Counted from the first letter of the stretch, positions 13,501-21,737 are shown. The stretch is 64,000 nucleotides of DNA from Meghimatium bilineatum (GCA_034231615.1 CM067316.1:61961353-62025352); one strand, 5' to 3'. Notes: generated by a model from the sequence alone, not told the origin. Made by a program: numbers and translations.

Positions 13501-16500
13501 CTCTGAAATATCAAACATGAACTCCAACACCACATACAGAATACACATACAGAAACGAGAGATTTACCATTTCAAATGTTAAAATGTGAATCACCAAAAA
13601 TATCTGGACATATGTGCACATAGACAGAAAACATATGTGCACATAGACAGATCAACAAGAAAACATTTGAACTTATTGCATCCTGATGACAGCAATGTTG
13701 TTACCTATGACAGCGATGTTGTTACCTATGACAGCGATGTTGTTACCTATGACAGCGATGTTGTTACCTATGACAGCGATGTTGTTACCTATGACAGCAA
13801 TGTTGTTACCTATGACAGCGATGTTGTTACCTATGACAGCGATGTTACCTATGACAGCAATGTTGTTACCTATGACAGCGATGTTGTTACCTATGACAGC
13901 AATGTTACATATGACAGCAATGTTGTTACCTATGACAGCAATGTTGTTACCTATGACAGCGATGTTGTTACCTATGACAGCGATGTTGTTACCTATGACA
14001 GCGATGTTGTTACCTATGACAGCGATGTTGTTACCTATGACAGCGATGTTGTTACCTATGACAGCGATGTTGTTACCTATGACAGCGATGTTGTTACCTA
14101 TGACAGCAATGTTAAATGTGATATCGCTGCTAATGATTTGCACCTTTACATCTGCTTAGGTCATGAAGTATGTCAAGGGAGGCCACTGTCAAGTAGCATG
14201 TGCTAAATTCTTTGAACTGACACATGGGATCAGCGACAGCAGTAGCGAAGTGGAGATGTTTATTCAACATCCGAACCAGTACTTTGAAAACAGCCAGAAA
14301 CTTGTCAATGGTTGGTTTTTAGATATTTGTTGAATTGTTTAATCTCTAGCATTTGAAGGGATTTACATCGTATCTTGCAACTTGGGCCTATATTGCTGTT
14401 TGCTAACAATGGGGGAATATGAGTTTGTACCATGAAACTTGGTAGTCTGAGAGGTTGTAGATTCATCAGTAGATGCCATCATTCACACTCACCACTCATT
14501 TTGGATGTTTCTCAAACCTTGAAACTGAGAGTCTTTTTCCTTTTCTCTTTATAACCCTCTTGCATAGTCAGAGGAAGAAGAGTTCTCTGGAGACAGCATT
14601 TTTGTGTGCTTCATATGTTTGTTTTCATGCTTTCTTTTATTTCTGTTATTCATCTTTTGCATGATCTGCCTTCGGCATTGTATCCACTGTGTCTGTATAG
14701 CATTGTTTTTTGAAGGGCACTATCTGATGGTATTCTGGAAGCATGTGAAATCAACGTTATCTGTTTGTCTTCTGATGTAATCCAGGATTGGCTTTGTGTT
14801 TGTTAGTCTTCTGACATTTTCATTTCTGTTTCTGTCTGATTGTTACTCAGAGAGTTCTACGTAGACAAGTTTTCTTTTGGTGTTTGTTTAGTGTCCATGT
14901 TTGACATTGATAGCAGTAATTGGTGGGATGAGTTTGAGAGTCACACATGACAATTACTTTCATCAATGAAAACTCAGGGATACAAATGATGCGCAACGCT
15001 CTTCTGGGATAACCGAGATTCTAAAAGCACCTCTACATGGTGTATCCAGTAGCAGGTAGATTTGAGACGTGTGCGAATCAGCTGGCTGATATTTTATGGA
15101 TTGACATTGTGTTGGTTGTAATGGAATGAAAATGATTGCACTCAGACAACCATTTTCTCTGATCATTACCCCCGTCTACATTGCATGCGAAACTTGCTCC
15201 CTAGTAAATTATTATGGTCACACAAGCTGTGCTAAGAAGATGAATATTGTAGTTCCTGGCATGGAAAGTGTTGTAACGCATATATTGAGTACAATTGAGA
15301 ATGCTTACAAAGTGGACAGTGCAGAGCTAGAGGGCAGTACTTGATCTAGGTGTAAGTGGACAGTACAGAGCTAGAGGGCAGTACTTGATCTAGGTGTAAG
15401 TGATAGTTCACTCAAACAAGAAATACAGAAGCTAAGACTGAGGCATTATTCATGGTGGAAAATAGGCTGCTAGTCAGATCATTCAATAGTAACAAGAAGA
15501 AAGAGCAATTGAGACAGGAAGCTATATTGTTCAATTTGGAGATGATTGAGTGTAGAAATTTACACTTGGACAAGATATTGATTGAAGAGCTAGTGAAGAG
15601 AACCTCATTATAATAGTACATCATAATCAGCTCTATTCAGACAGCATATCAGCTCTGTTCAGACATGTAAACTCTGTTCAGACCGCATAATCAGCTATGT
15701 CCAGGCAGCTGAACTGAAAAGAGTTAAAAAGGCATAAAGGATTGACTTCATTTTACTTGGTTTTTCCATACATACTTTATCCATCTCAATGAAACAGAAT
15801 GCCATTTGCTGAGAGTACCACTCAAGCATGTGACTCAACGGTTTCAAACGTCAATCCCCAGAGATTTAAAAAAAATACACTTTGTAATCAAGATGTCATG
15901 AGCTGGAATTGAACCAACACAAGGTAAATGACTTAACTATTATACCACAGAGATCCCCAGGCTGCTGAATTGAAACAGTTATAGTACAAGAAGTTGATTC
16001 ACAAAGTATAAATAACCAAATGGTCAGAGGGTGTCCGACAAAATGGATGGTGCCGCAGTAACCTAATGAACAAATAGTCAAGCAAAATGAATTAAACAGG
16101 TTACTAAAACACTTACCTTGCCTATTAATAAAAATATATAAAAAAGTATATATAAAAAAACATACAATAAAACTAAACAGGACAATTCTCCACGTATTGA
16201 CTCAAAATGAACCTTTTTCAAGAGACAAACAACAGAAAACAACACAATAAAAAGCAAAATAGATGACTTTAGATTTCATCAAGCCCCGTCTCCATAACGC
16301 AGGGATGGCAACACCAAATTATACAGGGATGGCGTTGCCATCCCTGCGTTATGGAGACGGGGCTTGATGAAATCTAAAGCATCTATTTTGCTTTTTATTG
16401 TGTTGTTTGTCTCTTGAAAAAGGTTCAATTTGAGCCGATACGTGGAGAATTGTCCTGTTTAGTTTTATTGTATGTTTTTTTATATATACTTTTTTATATA

Positions 16501-17039
16501 TTTTATTAATAGGCAAGGTAAGTGTTTTAGTAACCTGTTTAATTCATTTTGCTTGATTCACAAAGTGTAGTGGCCAGACAATTTAATGTGGTTAGAAGCA
16601 CAATTAGTAGCCTTTGGGGGCAATTTCGGTGGCACTGGAAGACAGCTTCACCTCAGAAATCAATTTGCGCCTGTTTCCTCCACAGTTCATTCCATGCCAG
16701 CAGTTCATCAAATTTCAGATCGACCGGTCAGGAACCGGCTCTGCACTATGCAGGTCTTTGGGCTAGAAGACCTAACAGAGGTCCTTTTGATAGTTCGATA
16801 CTGTTTTATAATTTCATTATTCTATTATTTTGTCAATAATTATTTTAGCTTTAACTATTGATGGTTTCTGTATTTCAGGACCTGCCAAGATACCTTCCAC
16901 CCCTAGAGCAGTCAAGATAGTCAACTCTCAGGCTTCCACCCCTAAGTCATCAGGAAGTGAGACTTCCATAAAAGTAGAGCCAATGGATGACGAGATGACT
17001 GAAGAACACATACAGGCAATGGATGAGGAAATGAGTTAA
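1450..17039 (+). CDS. PRIM2: PRIM2, DNA primase large subunit (gene span, 5' exons missing)
   Basis: The large subunit of the primase heterodimer works with PRIM1 and DNA polymerase alpha to make RNA primers at nuclear replication origins and on Okazaki fragments. Nine exons (1450-1570, 2932-3018, 6166-6303, 7515-7658, 8370-8552, 10545-10671, 11391-11473, 14160-14310, 16879-17039) join in frame with GT-AG introns to 397 residues plus stop. Human PRIM2 has about 509, so roughly 110 N-terminal residues are off the left edge. Recognisable blocks: [73 protein letters not shown]. All four 4Fe-4S ligands (human C287, C367, C384, C424) are present in PLCM, YGCM, HGCP and VACA. The introns carry several repeats. 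No AATAAA lies within 200 bp of the stop. Confidence 0.97.
1680..2010 (+). mobile_element. SINE-like repeat (group B)
   Basis: Shares an ordered set of blocks with 48230-48490: GGGGAGCAAAGARTAG, GTCATGCATGATGTAAGAGG, GTYCCATCC, GTCGGACCAAAAGG and ATATCCTGCTAATCTGCA. It has no coding content. Group B resembles group A at the 3' end. Confidence 0.6.
2030..2200 (+). mobile_element. SINE-like repeat (group A), 3' part with (GAA)n tail
   Basis: A clean copy of the group A 3' half, ending GAGAATGAACGCTGAAGAAG followed by a (GAA)n run. It directly follows the group B repeat. Confidence 0.7.
2432..2640 (+). mobile_element. tRNA-derived SINE head (group A 5' part)
   Basis: Begins with a tRNA-like region. 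GGCTCTGTAGCAGAGTGG resembles a pol III A box and GAGTTCAATCC a B box. It then matches 20873-21050 (GGCARTTGTGCATCTGGACC, AGAAAATCACT). The group A 3' half is absent here. Not a tRNA gene: no intact acceptor stem. Confidence 0.6.
2860..2925. repeat. (CTA)n-type microsatellite at a PRIM2 acceptor
   Basis: Imperfect CTA/CCA trinucleotide run that ends a few bases before the acceptor AG at 2930-2931. Confidence 0.7.
2932..3018 (+). CDS. PRIM2: PRIM2 exon
   Basis: 29 codons in phase 0 ([13 protein letters not shown] to NIGDIEYYK), acceptor ATAAACAG, donor GTATCT. This is the linker that varies between species, so it is assigned mainly by splice sites and by joining its neighbours in frame. Confidence 0.88.
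3019..3412. other. PRIM2 intron stretch without recognised feature
   Basis: AT-rich, with a poly-C run at about 3095-3110. No coding or repeat signal recognised. Confidence 0.6.
3413..3740 (-). mobile_element. decayed LINE reverse-transcriptase C-terminal fragment
   Basis: On the minus strand, pieces such as [18 protein letters not shown] and [10 protein letters not shown] match the region after the RT domain in the LINE fragment at 21738-22432 (RRMLRIPWTARKTNVEVL, LENIVTTGKI). Stops and shifts break the frame. Confidence 0.7.
3737..3800 (+). mobile_element. possible tRNA-like SINE head
   Basis: CTTAATGGTTATAACCC and GGGTTCAAAT resemble pol III A and B boxes about 35 bp apart. No acceptor stem is evident. 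Weak call. Confidence 0.3.
4378..4457. repeat. 40-bp tandem duplication
   Basis: Two identical adjacent copies of a unit starting AAGCAAAGGCCACTACCCAT. Confidence 0.9.
4540..5515. mobile_element. inverted-repeat element with a 21-bp minisatellite core
   Basis: The main core, 4809-5455, is about 31 near-identical copies of a 21-bp unit (ACAACTAAAACATTGGCTACT). Arms of about 60 bp are inverted around it: 4662-4722 (GCAAGTGTTTGTGAGCATAA to ATTGAAGAAACC) and 5449-5512 (its reverse complement, few mismatches). A few degenerate units also lie left of the left arm (4540-4620). The long ORFs across it (TKTLATT or LKHWLLQ repeats) are artefacts of a unit divisible by three. Repeat-cored, inverted-ended elements are known in molluscs; assignment to such a family is inference. 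Confidence 0.8.
5600..5770 (-). mobile_element. LINE 3' coding remnant
   Basis: Homologous to the plus-strand fragment 43735-43945: the minus strand encodes broken pieces of a tail of type ...RWI-N......[17 protein letters not shown]. This is the usual end of an endonuclease-type LINE polyprotein. Confidence 0.6.
5790..6165. other. PRIM2 intron stretch, nothing recognised
   Basis: AT-rich intron sequence ending in a good polypyrimidine tract and TGCAG acceptor. Confidence 0.6.
6166..6303 (+). CDS. PRIM2: PRIM2 exon
   Basis: 46 codons in phase 0, [18 protein letters not shown] through [19 protein letters not shown] to SQALT. Human equivalent: IPFADALDLFRGRKVYL...FAYVPLKDIVAIIL. Donor GTAAGT. 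Confidence 0.97.
7040..7420. mobile_element. foldback MITE, arms about 95 bp
   Basis: Left arm about 7043-7135, right arm about 7316-7415, reverse complements with few mismatches (shared core ACGTAAAACACAGGTTAATA). The interior contains CAACCAAAAGGTCTTTATCA, a block also seen near 6740, 7815 and 33775. It lies in the intron just before the PRIM2 exon at 7515. Confidence 0.8.
7515..7658 (+). CDS. PRIM2: PRIM2 exon
   Basis: 48 codons in phase 0, [19 protein letters not shown] through YLGQDYS to ADMIDL. Human equivalent: ARSLPAVQSDERLQPLL...YTGQDYS...LDQIDLL. Acceptor TTTGTCAG, donor GTAAGT. Confidence 0.96.
7733..8005. mobile_element. foldback MITE, arms about 68 bp
   Basis: Left arm 7733-7800 and right arm about 7937-8005 are inverted copies (shared GTTATCAGTGATTARCAAAA and AAGTTTTGCCTG). 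The interior has CCACAAGGCCTTTATCATGA, related to the interior of 7040-7420, so both may be one family. Confidence 0.8.
8239..8262. repeat. (TG)n microsatellite
   Basis: Uninterrupted GT/TG run inside a PRIM2 intron. Confidence 0.9.
8370..8552 (+). CDS. PRIM2: PRIM2 exon with first Fe-S cysteine
   Basis: 61 codons in phase 0: [20 protein letters not shown], then [20 protein letters not shown] to SMDVDT. The cysteine of PLCM corresponds to human C287, the first 4Fe-4S ligand. This is the most conserved block of the protein. Acceptor TTTTTCAG, donor GTAAGA. Confidence 0.98.
8553..9036. other. PRIM2 intron stretch, nothing recognised
   Basis: Unremarkable intron sequence with a poly-T run near 8850. 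Confidence 0.6.
9037..9211 (+). mobile_element. pogo/Tigger-like MITE
   Basis: Starts ACAATGGAATCCCTCTATAG and ends with the inverted equivalent (GAACAGGATTCCACT). Copies at 27240-27452 (-), 30178-30352 (+) and 51685-51832 (+, partial) share ATAACAAATTT-CTATATAACA and TTTGTACTGTATATA blocks. Termini of CAGTRGAAYCYCTATA type are characteristic of pogo/Tigger elements (family knowledge). Non-coding. Confidence 0.65.
9410..9540. repeat. short minisatellite, about 25-bp unit
   Basis: About five copies of a unit like GTCTCCTACTCAGRRGGGTT. Confidence 0.8.
9591..9830. repeat. 73-bp tandem repeat
   Basis: AGACATGAGCTTGATCTCC recurs at 9591, 9664, 9737 and 9810 (exact 73-bp spacing); about 3.3 nearly identical copies. 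ORFs on both strands here are not genes. Confidence 0.92.
9831..10544. other. PRIM2 intron stretch with a short dispersed repeat
   Basis: Only a short block near 10345-10405 (GAGTACATATAG-GAA-CC-GAGT) recurs at 10910-10975 and about 47785-47840. Nothing else recognised. Confidence 0.5.
10545..10671 (+). CDS. PRIM2: PRIM2 exon with second Fe-S cysteine
   Basis: 42 codons plus one base: [19 protein letters not shown], then [20 protein letters not shown]. The cysteine of YGCM corresponds to human C367. The RY(S)YGKEGKR/KTDY block is the conserved primer-template binding region. Donor GTATGT. Confidence 0.98.
10672..11234. other. PRIM2 intron stretch, little recognised
   Basis: Contains only the second copy of the short dispersed repeat (about 10910-10975). 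Confidence 0.5.
11235..11330 (+). mobile_element. LINE RNase H fragment
   Basis: Encodes [19 protein letters not shown], the end of an RNase H domain (consensus GHxGxxGNExAD-LA). No other part of the element is visible around it. Confidence 0.6.
11391..11473 (+). CDS. PRIM2: PRIM2 exon with third Fe-S cysteine
   Basis: Completes a split glycine codon, then [20 protein letters not shown] to GVEV. The cysteine corresponds to human C384, and the spacing from the previous ligand (17 residues) is conserved. Donor GTATGT. Confidence 0.97.
11474..12889. other. PRIM2 intron stretch, nothing recognised
   Basis: AT-rich; the short ORFs here (for example 12353-12580) have no family resemblance I can see. 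Confidence 0.5.
12890..13370 (+). mobile_element. decayed Tc1/mariner transposase
   Basis: Three frames together give recognisable Tc1 pieces: [16 protein letters not shown] (helix-turn-helix), [40 protein letters not shown] and NYWE..GDRF. Stops and frameshifts disable it. Confidence 0.75.
13678..14112. repeat. 21-bp minisatellite close to a PRIM2 acceptor
   Basis: About 21 copies of GACAGCGATGTTGTTACCTAT, a few of them 18 bp (one GTT lost). It ends 47 bp before the PRIM2 exon at 14160. The ORFs through it (VVTYDSD, NNIAVIG, MTAMLLP) arise from the unit length. None enters the exon in the primase frame. Confidence 0.95.
14160..14310 (+). CDS. PRIM2: PRIM2 exon with fourth Fe-S cysteine
   Basis: 50 codons plus one base: [20 protein letters not shown] through [14 protein letters not shown]. 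Cysteine of VACA corresponds to human C424. Human equivalent: LVKGTHYQVACQKYFEM...HPNQFFCESQRILNG. Acceptor TCTGCTTAG. Donor GTTGGT is weaker than those of the other exons. Confidence 0.96.
14311..15310. other. PRIM2 last intron, first kilobase, nothing recognised
   Basis: No coding, LINE or SINE signal recognised. Confidence 0.5.
15311..15403. repeat. 47-bp tandem duplication
   Basis: Two copies of a unit containing AGAGCTAGAGGGCAGTACTT. Confidence 0.9.
15890..15965 (-). mobile_element. possible tRNA-derived SINE head
   Basis: The minus strand reads TGTGGTATAATAGTTAAGTC (A-box-like), then GGTTCAATTCC (B box). No full acceptor stem or matching 3' half, so not called as a tRNA gene. Confidence 0.4.
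16078..16556. mobile_element. 479-bp near-perfect palindrome (hairpin MITE)
   Basis: The two arms, each about 228 bp, are reverse complements with only a few mismatches and a 1-bp indel. The outer ends are TCAAGCAAAATGAATTAAAC and its complement; the loop is about 20 nt around 16313-16332. Non-coding; it sits in the last PRIM2 intron beside the Tc1 fragment 16557-16800. Confidence 0.93.
16557..16800 (+). mobile_element. internally deleted Tc1 transposase fragment
   Basis: A second copy of the 12890-13370 sequence: GTGTAGTGGCCAGACAATTT, then the LRNQFAPVS and [10 protein letters not shown] coding pieces, with a stretch between them missing. Confidence 0.75.
16879..17039 (+). CDS. PRIM2: PRIM2 last exon and stop
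   Basis: Completes a split glycine codon, then 52 residues to [49 protein letters not shown]. An acidic, low-complexity C-terminus like that of other PRIM2 proteins (human ends MDMEGLEDYFSEDS). Acceptor TGTATTTCAG. Confidence 0.93.
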
Positions 17040-17230
17040 CAACCACCGTATCATGTTATATAACAATACATCTATTCATCAGTACTACATAGTGAGCCAC
17101 TTAAAAGCAGCCCTTTTGTAAGCATGAAGTGATCATGGTTGCCAAGCTGGTATTTGTAAACATGAAGTGATCATGGTTACCAAGCTGGTATTTTAGTTAT
17201 CTATTTTCAGAATCAATTTAACTATTACTT

Positions 17231-18420
17231 TTGATTTGTTTGGTGGTGGCTGTAGTGGAATATGTACTGGCAATTCTGACTCTTAGCCAAACTCAGATAG
17301 AAAAACTGGATAGAATCCAGAATGCAGCAATGCGTATCATTCTTGGGTGCACAAGAGACACACCGATAAGAGCTATACTGTACCTACTTGACTGTGCAAC
17401 AGCAGAGCACAGATTACAGTATTTCCGTGCATGAGCATACATTCAAATACATGCAAATAAGGAACATCCATTGCATTCCGAAATACAGAAAATTAAAGAT
17501 AGCAGAAGTAAGAGAGGGAAGTCATGGATGGGACGTGTTAAGGATGTCATACAAAGGATGTGCAGATTGCAAGATGTGGATCAGTTGCAGGAATGGATAG
17601 GTCTACCCATAGATTTCAAAACTTGTTTCAGAGTAGTAATTACACTTAGGAGAGAAAGGTGTGGTGTTAGGAGAAAGGTGTTAAAAGAGCTGTGGAGCAA
17701 GAGGTGCAGACTTTGGTCAGTGAGAATGCCAAAGAGGGGGATGTGATTATATACACTGAGGGATCTGTGATTAGACATGTTTGCAGTGCTTGGGCCTTCA
17801 CAGCTCAGTGCGCAGGTAAAACGGTCAGGAAGGAGAGTGGGGCATTTGTTGTGACTATAAGTAGCATGGCCATAGATTATGGCTGTGACTATGGCATTTG
17901 AGTGGATAGGCGCACAGAGGGTAACACAGGTCTGCACCTTAAGTGACTATGAGTATAATTAGGATGGTACAAGTGGGTCTTGTTAGTGAACTGTGGATTG
18001 AGGCCTTGAGACAGGCAATATTGAAAGTATGTAACATTTATTTTCGTGCCAGAACATGTGGGTGTTCGATGTTATGAAAGAGCAGATCAACTGGCATCAT
18101 GCGCGATGGGGCAATGGATTGGGCTGACGTTTTGAACTCCATAAGAGATATATCATGTGACAGTGAGACTAGTGTGGATGATGATTCCTTTTTGATGGCC
18201 AGGATTAATGAACTGGATTTGAAATGTGGTGTTGTTAGAAGTGAACTTTTCGGAGGGCATAGAAGAATTATGGTAAACCAGCAGAGTACCATCACTGTCC
18301 GCAGAAGTGCAACGGAGGATACACTCAGGGAAAGATCAGAGCAACTATGGACATGCCTAGCTTGCAATGATGATGATCTGACGACTAACTTATTAAATAT
18401 TACTTTGTCTTCTTTCAGTT
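17231..18420 (+). mobile_element. decayed LINE: RT end, linker and RNase H
   Basis: In several frames: LDRIQNAAMRIILGCTRDTP and LLDCATAEHRLQYFRA (RT thumb/linker; compare LDKVQNQALRIMLGAMKSTP in the LINE at 39.8 kb), EGDVIIYTEGSV (RNase H start) and FVPEHVGVRCYERADQLAS (RNase H end). Different family from the 39.8-kb LINE. It begins about 190 bp after the PRIM2 stop. Confidence 0.8.
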
Positions 18421-18589
18421 GTTTGAAATATGTTTATATTTGCAATTTTGTCTCTTCTATAAACCTGACTAACTCGTACAGCGGTCCATCTATTTTTTTT
18501 TCTTTCCACTTTTTCCTCTGGGTCAGTGTATTTTCTTCATTATTTCATATTCTGGGCATTTTTTAAGAACACACTCTGCTTTCTGTGTT

Positions 18590-18740
18590 ACATGTACACA
18601 TGGCAGCGTCTCCTGTACACATGGTAGTGTTGCCTGTCAACATGAGTCTTGCCTGTCAACATGAGTCTTGCCTGTCCACATAGCAGTCGTGCATGTCCAC
18701 ATGGCAATGAATGTTGCTTGTCCACATATACACATGGCAG
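18590..18740. repeat. tandem repeat derived from LINE coding sequence
   Basis: About seven imperfect units such as TGCCTGTCCACATAGCAGTC. The reverse complement unit (GCCATGTGTACATGTGGACA) is the LINE segment coding AMCTCGQA, which occurs once in the intact copies at 165-180 and 43457-43474. The array continues directly from the minus-strand LINE copy. Confidence 0.75.
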
Positions 18741-19030
18741 TGTTGCCAATCTTGAACGTTGTATACTTGTTGTTGCGAAGTTGTTTGTGTCCTGTTCTGA
18801 GGCACAGAATAACAACTTGTTCTGGTCTCTTCATAATTAGGTAGTCATCTTGTATTGGTGTTAGCTTCATAATTGCCTTGATCATCTGTTTCTTTTGATG
18901 GTACGTTATTGTTACATCTGGTTGATCATCAGCAGCTCTCTCCTTAGCCAAACGATCTGCTTTCTCATTTCTAGGTATTCCACATTGCGATGGTATCCAC
19001 TGCATAGCTACTTTACTCTTCTGCTTAGTT
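18708..19030 (-). mobile_element. truncated copy of the RNase H LINE
   Basis: The minus strand encodes AMQWIPSQCGIPRNEKADRL, ITYHQKKQMIKAIMKLTP and KFKIGNTAMCICGQA, the same family as 39619-43678 but more diverged. Its 3' end is replaced by the tandem repeat 18590-18740. Confidence 0.88.
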
Positions 19031-19099
19031 TGGTCAGTAGTTTTGATATGCGTGTTAGTTTCTGAAACAAAATACATATTAAAATAGATATGATTAATA

Positions 19100-19370
19100 T
19101 GTACATTTGAGATGTGAATGTGTGTGTGTGTGTGCGTGCGTGCGTGTGTGTTCGTCCATTACAAGTGATGATGACCATTTGTACATTCACATTTGAGATG
19201 TGAATGTGTGTTAGTGTGTGCGTGCGTGTTCGTCCATTACAAGTGATGATGACCATTTGTACATTCACATTTGAGATGTGAATATGTGTGCGTGCGTGCG
19301 TGTGTGTTCGTCCATTACAAGTGATGATGACCATTTGTACATTCACATTTGAGATGTGAATATATAGAAA
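19100..19370. repeat. tandem repeat, about 80-bp unit with (TG)n core
   Basis: Three copies of a unit containing ACATTTGAGATGTGAATGTG, a TG/CG run and TTACAAGTGATGATGACCAT. Confidence 0.88.
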
Positions 19371-19399
19371 AATAGGGAGAACTTAATGGAAATAGAAGA

Positions 19400-19680
19400 A
19401 AACAGATTCTGACAACAGTGAGAATGAAAAAAAAACTATTAAAAGAAATAAAAAATCAAAGAAATAAAATATGTTGGACATATTAAAAAACATGACATCT
19501 TGTTGAAGACCTTACTGGAAGGTAGATGAGGTAGGTGGAGATAAAAGTGGGAGGGAAACGTCATTAAATGGATAGGATATAATCTAGCAGAGTGTACCAC
19601 CAAGACAATGACATCCTAGTAAAATGCATGACATTGGAGTTCCCCTGATGCGGAGATAGCACCTGAAGATGAGTTTTCAT
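19400..19680 (+). mobile_element. decayed LINE 3' coding remnant
   Basis: Resembles the end of LINE polyproteins (CWTYxKxHDILLKTLLEGR followed by a basic, tryptophan-containing stretch). Several stops. A weaker match than its neighbours. Confidence 0.5.
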
Positions 19681-19734
19681 ACACTCATGTACTCTTCTTG
19701 TGTGTCTCTACCTGCTGTTAGCATGTTTATCATG

Positions 19735-20190
19735 TACCAGATACGGAAATTCTTCAGAAGTCCCGTATGCAAAGCATCCATGCAATGCTGAATAGGTCCC
19801 AACTCCGCTGGACTGGCCACATCGTCCGTATGCCAGACAAGCGCCTTCCAAAGAGATTATTCTATGGGGAATTGTGAGAAGGTAAACGTTCAAGTGGATT
19901 GCAGAAAAAGGGCTTCAAGGATCACCTAAAAAGCTCTCTCAAGAACTGCAGCATCGATCCTAGCTCATGGAGACTACAGCACTTGATCGCTCAGCCTGGC
20001 ACACTCAGATCACTGCTGGCATCACGAAATTTGAAAAAGAAAGAACACTGCAGGCAATCCACAAGCACAAGAAGCAGCAGGACAAATCTGTAAATTCTCC
20101 TACCCCGAACCTTCAGCACTCCTGCATGCACTGCAATAGAACTTTCCGTCGGGCATCTACAAACTCACAAACGAAATTAGTTAATTACCA
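19735..20190 (+). mobile_element. LINE 3' coding remnant with zinc-finger end
   Basis: Encodes RLRWTGHIVRMPDKRLPKRL-type sequence, then KKGFKDHLKSSLKNCSIDPS and HSCMHCNRTFRR, the standard order at the end of RTE-like LINE proteins (GHVVRMPDxRLPK ... C-x2-C-x-R-x-F). One stop after FYGEL splits it. Confidence 0.8.
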
Positions 20191-20197
20191 ATTTTAA

Positions 20198-20231
<34 letters not shown>

Positions 20232-20534
20232 CATCGCATTTAATGGGTTTTTTTTCATGCCATTCTCATGTTCGCTTGCAAAGGAGGAACATCATCATCA
20301 GCATGTTCATTCTGTGAAGAACAGAATGAAATTAATTATGGTTGAGATGTTGCCTGCAATGTTTGTGCAGGTTGTCCTGGTATATAAAATTCTGCATGGC
20401 ATTTTGGGATCACTTTAACCTATGACAAAGATGGAAAATTCAACATTTAACCAAACCCTTATTTGTTATCTCAGGTGCCATTCATAACAAGTGTAAGTGT
20501 TAATATACTTTCCTTTCAGAATACGGTAACATGT

Positions 20535-20640
20535 AAAGTAGACAAAACACTATTTTAACATTTTTATTGTGAAGTTTGCAGAAATTAACATTTTTATTGT
20601 GAAGTTTGCAGAAATAAATATTTTTATTGTGAAGTTTGAT
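20535..20640. repeat. short tandem repeat, about 34-bp unit x3
   Basis: Three copies of ATTTTTATTGTGAAGTTTGC with short linkers. Confidence 0.85.
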
Positions 20641-20872
20641 GCAGAAATGTAGATTTTTATGTGTAGCTGATTTTGAAAGAAAATTTACTTCAGGCTGCTT
20701 TTAAGTAACTCACCCTGTATAAAACATTAGATATAATATTATGTGAAAGTTTTTTCCATAGATCATTATCAATATACTGTAATACCATTATTATAAATAT
20801 ATAATATGCTACAGCAACTGTATTAGTTCTGATATTGACTTATGTTCATTAATACAAAATAATTGCAAGCTA

Positions 20873-21215
20873 TTGTCTGGCTCTGTGGCAGCGAGGTACA
20901 GAGCGGGTCTGTGACGGCCAAGGTACAAGGTTTGAATATCGCTGCAGGCAATTGTGCATCTGGACCATTCGGGAAGTAATAAAACTACTCAACATAAATA
21001 GTGCCTAGAAAATCACTGCTGCAAAATATTCTCGGTTAATGGCTATTTCCTGTATAGGATCCAACCAAAGATAGATGTGTTGGGACATTGGTGCAAATAA
21101 AATGGTGACAATGCATTTCCATTCTCTGGACTATGTCCTGCTGGAAGTAGGACCATCATTCTGCTATAAGAGAACCAGCGGGAGTTTGAGAATGAACACT
21201 GAAGAAGTATAGGAT
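20873..21215 (+). mobile_element. full-length group A SINE
   Basis: tRNA-like head (GGCTCTGTGGCAGCGAGG as A box, AAGGTTTGAATATC as B-box-like), middle block shared with 2432-2640, then the 3' half shared with 460-612, 905-1097 and 2030-2200, ending TGAACACTGAAGAAG. It is the only copy in the window with both halves. Confidence 0.75.
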
Positions 21216-21249
21216 ATGCTACTAATTAATAATTTTTTTAAATTGTTGT

Positions 21250-21320
21250 CTAGTACAGCGGTTCTCAACCCTTTCTTGACTTGTGGTCCCTTTTGGGACT
21301 TCTTCCTCGTACTCCAGTTA
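21250..21320. mobile_element. possible hAT-like terminus
   Basis: ACAGCGGTTCTCAACCCTTT resembles the CAGTGGTTCTCAA end of hAT elements. An inverted relative (GTTGAGAACCATTGATG) lies at 27608-27625, far away. Weak. Confidence 0.3.
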
Positions 21321-21737
21321 GTCAGGCTCTATATATGGATTTCATCAAAGAACTGTACAGTGGTCTCCTTTCCTGAGACAGGGCCATAGAGCTTGTCTGA
21401 CAGCTGTATCAGATGGCCATACTTATCTTCTTGTGGTGTCGTACAAGAGACAGTTCTATAAAATAAGATTTTTGTTCTATGGAGATTGTCCACAGGGAGA
21501 CAGTGTCACTAACTCCAAATTTCCCGTACATGTATTGTTTAAGTTTGCTGTGTTCTCAATCAAAAAATGAGTGTTCTTTCCTTCTGTAGATAACATTGTC
21601 TTTTTCACTGCTTGAGCCCCTTTATGGGATGAATGATCTTTCATGCGCATACACCGCTACCCCGTGCCGTTAAATAATATGGTCATAGACTTTCTTTACA
21701 AATCACCATGGCATTTTTGGTTTTAAATCCATAATTC

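Larger units (their letters stand above)
17088..20720. mobile_element. possible mariner-type terminal inverted repeats around a composite block
   Basis: TAGTGAGCCACTTAAAAGCA at about 17090 is inverted at about 20692-20718 (reverse complement ACAGGGTGAGTTACTTAAAA). CAGGGTGAG-type ends resemble mariner termini. The 3.6 kb between is LINE debris, so this may be one old transposon that received LINEs, or two independent ends. Confidence 0.4.

Noticed and set aside
20880-20950. tRNA gene
   Set aside because: Same reason: head of a group A SINE with degenerate stems.
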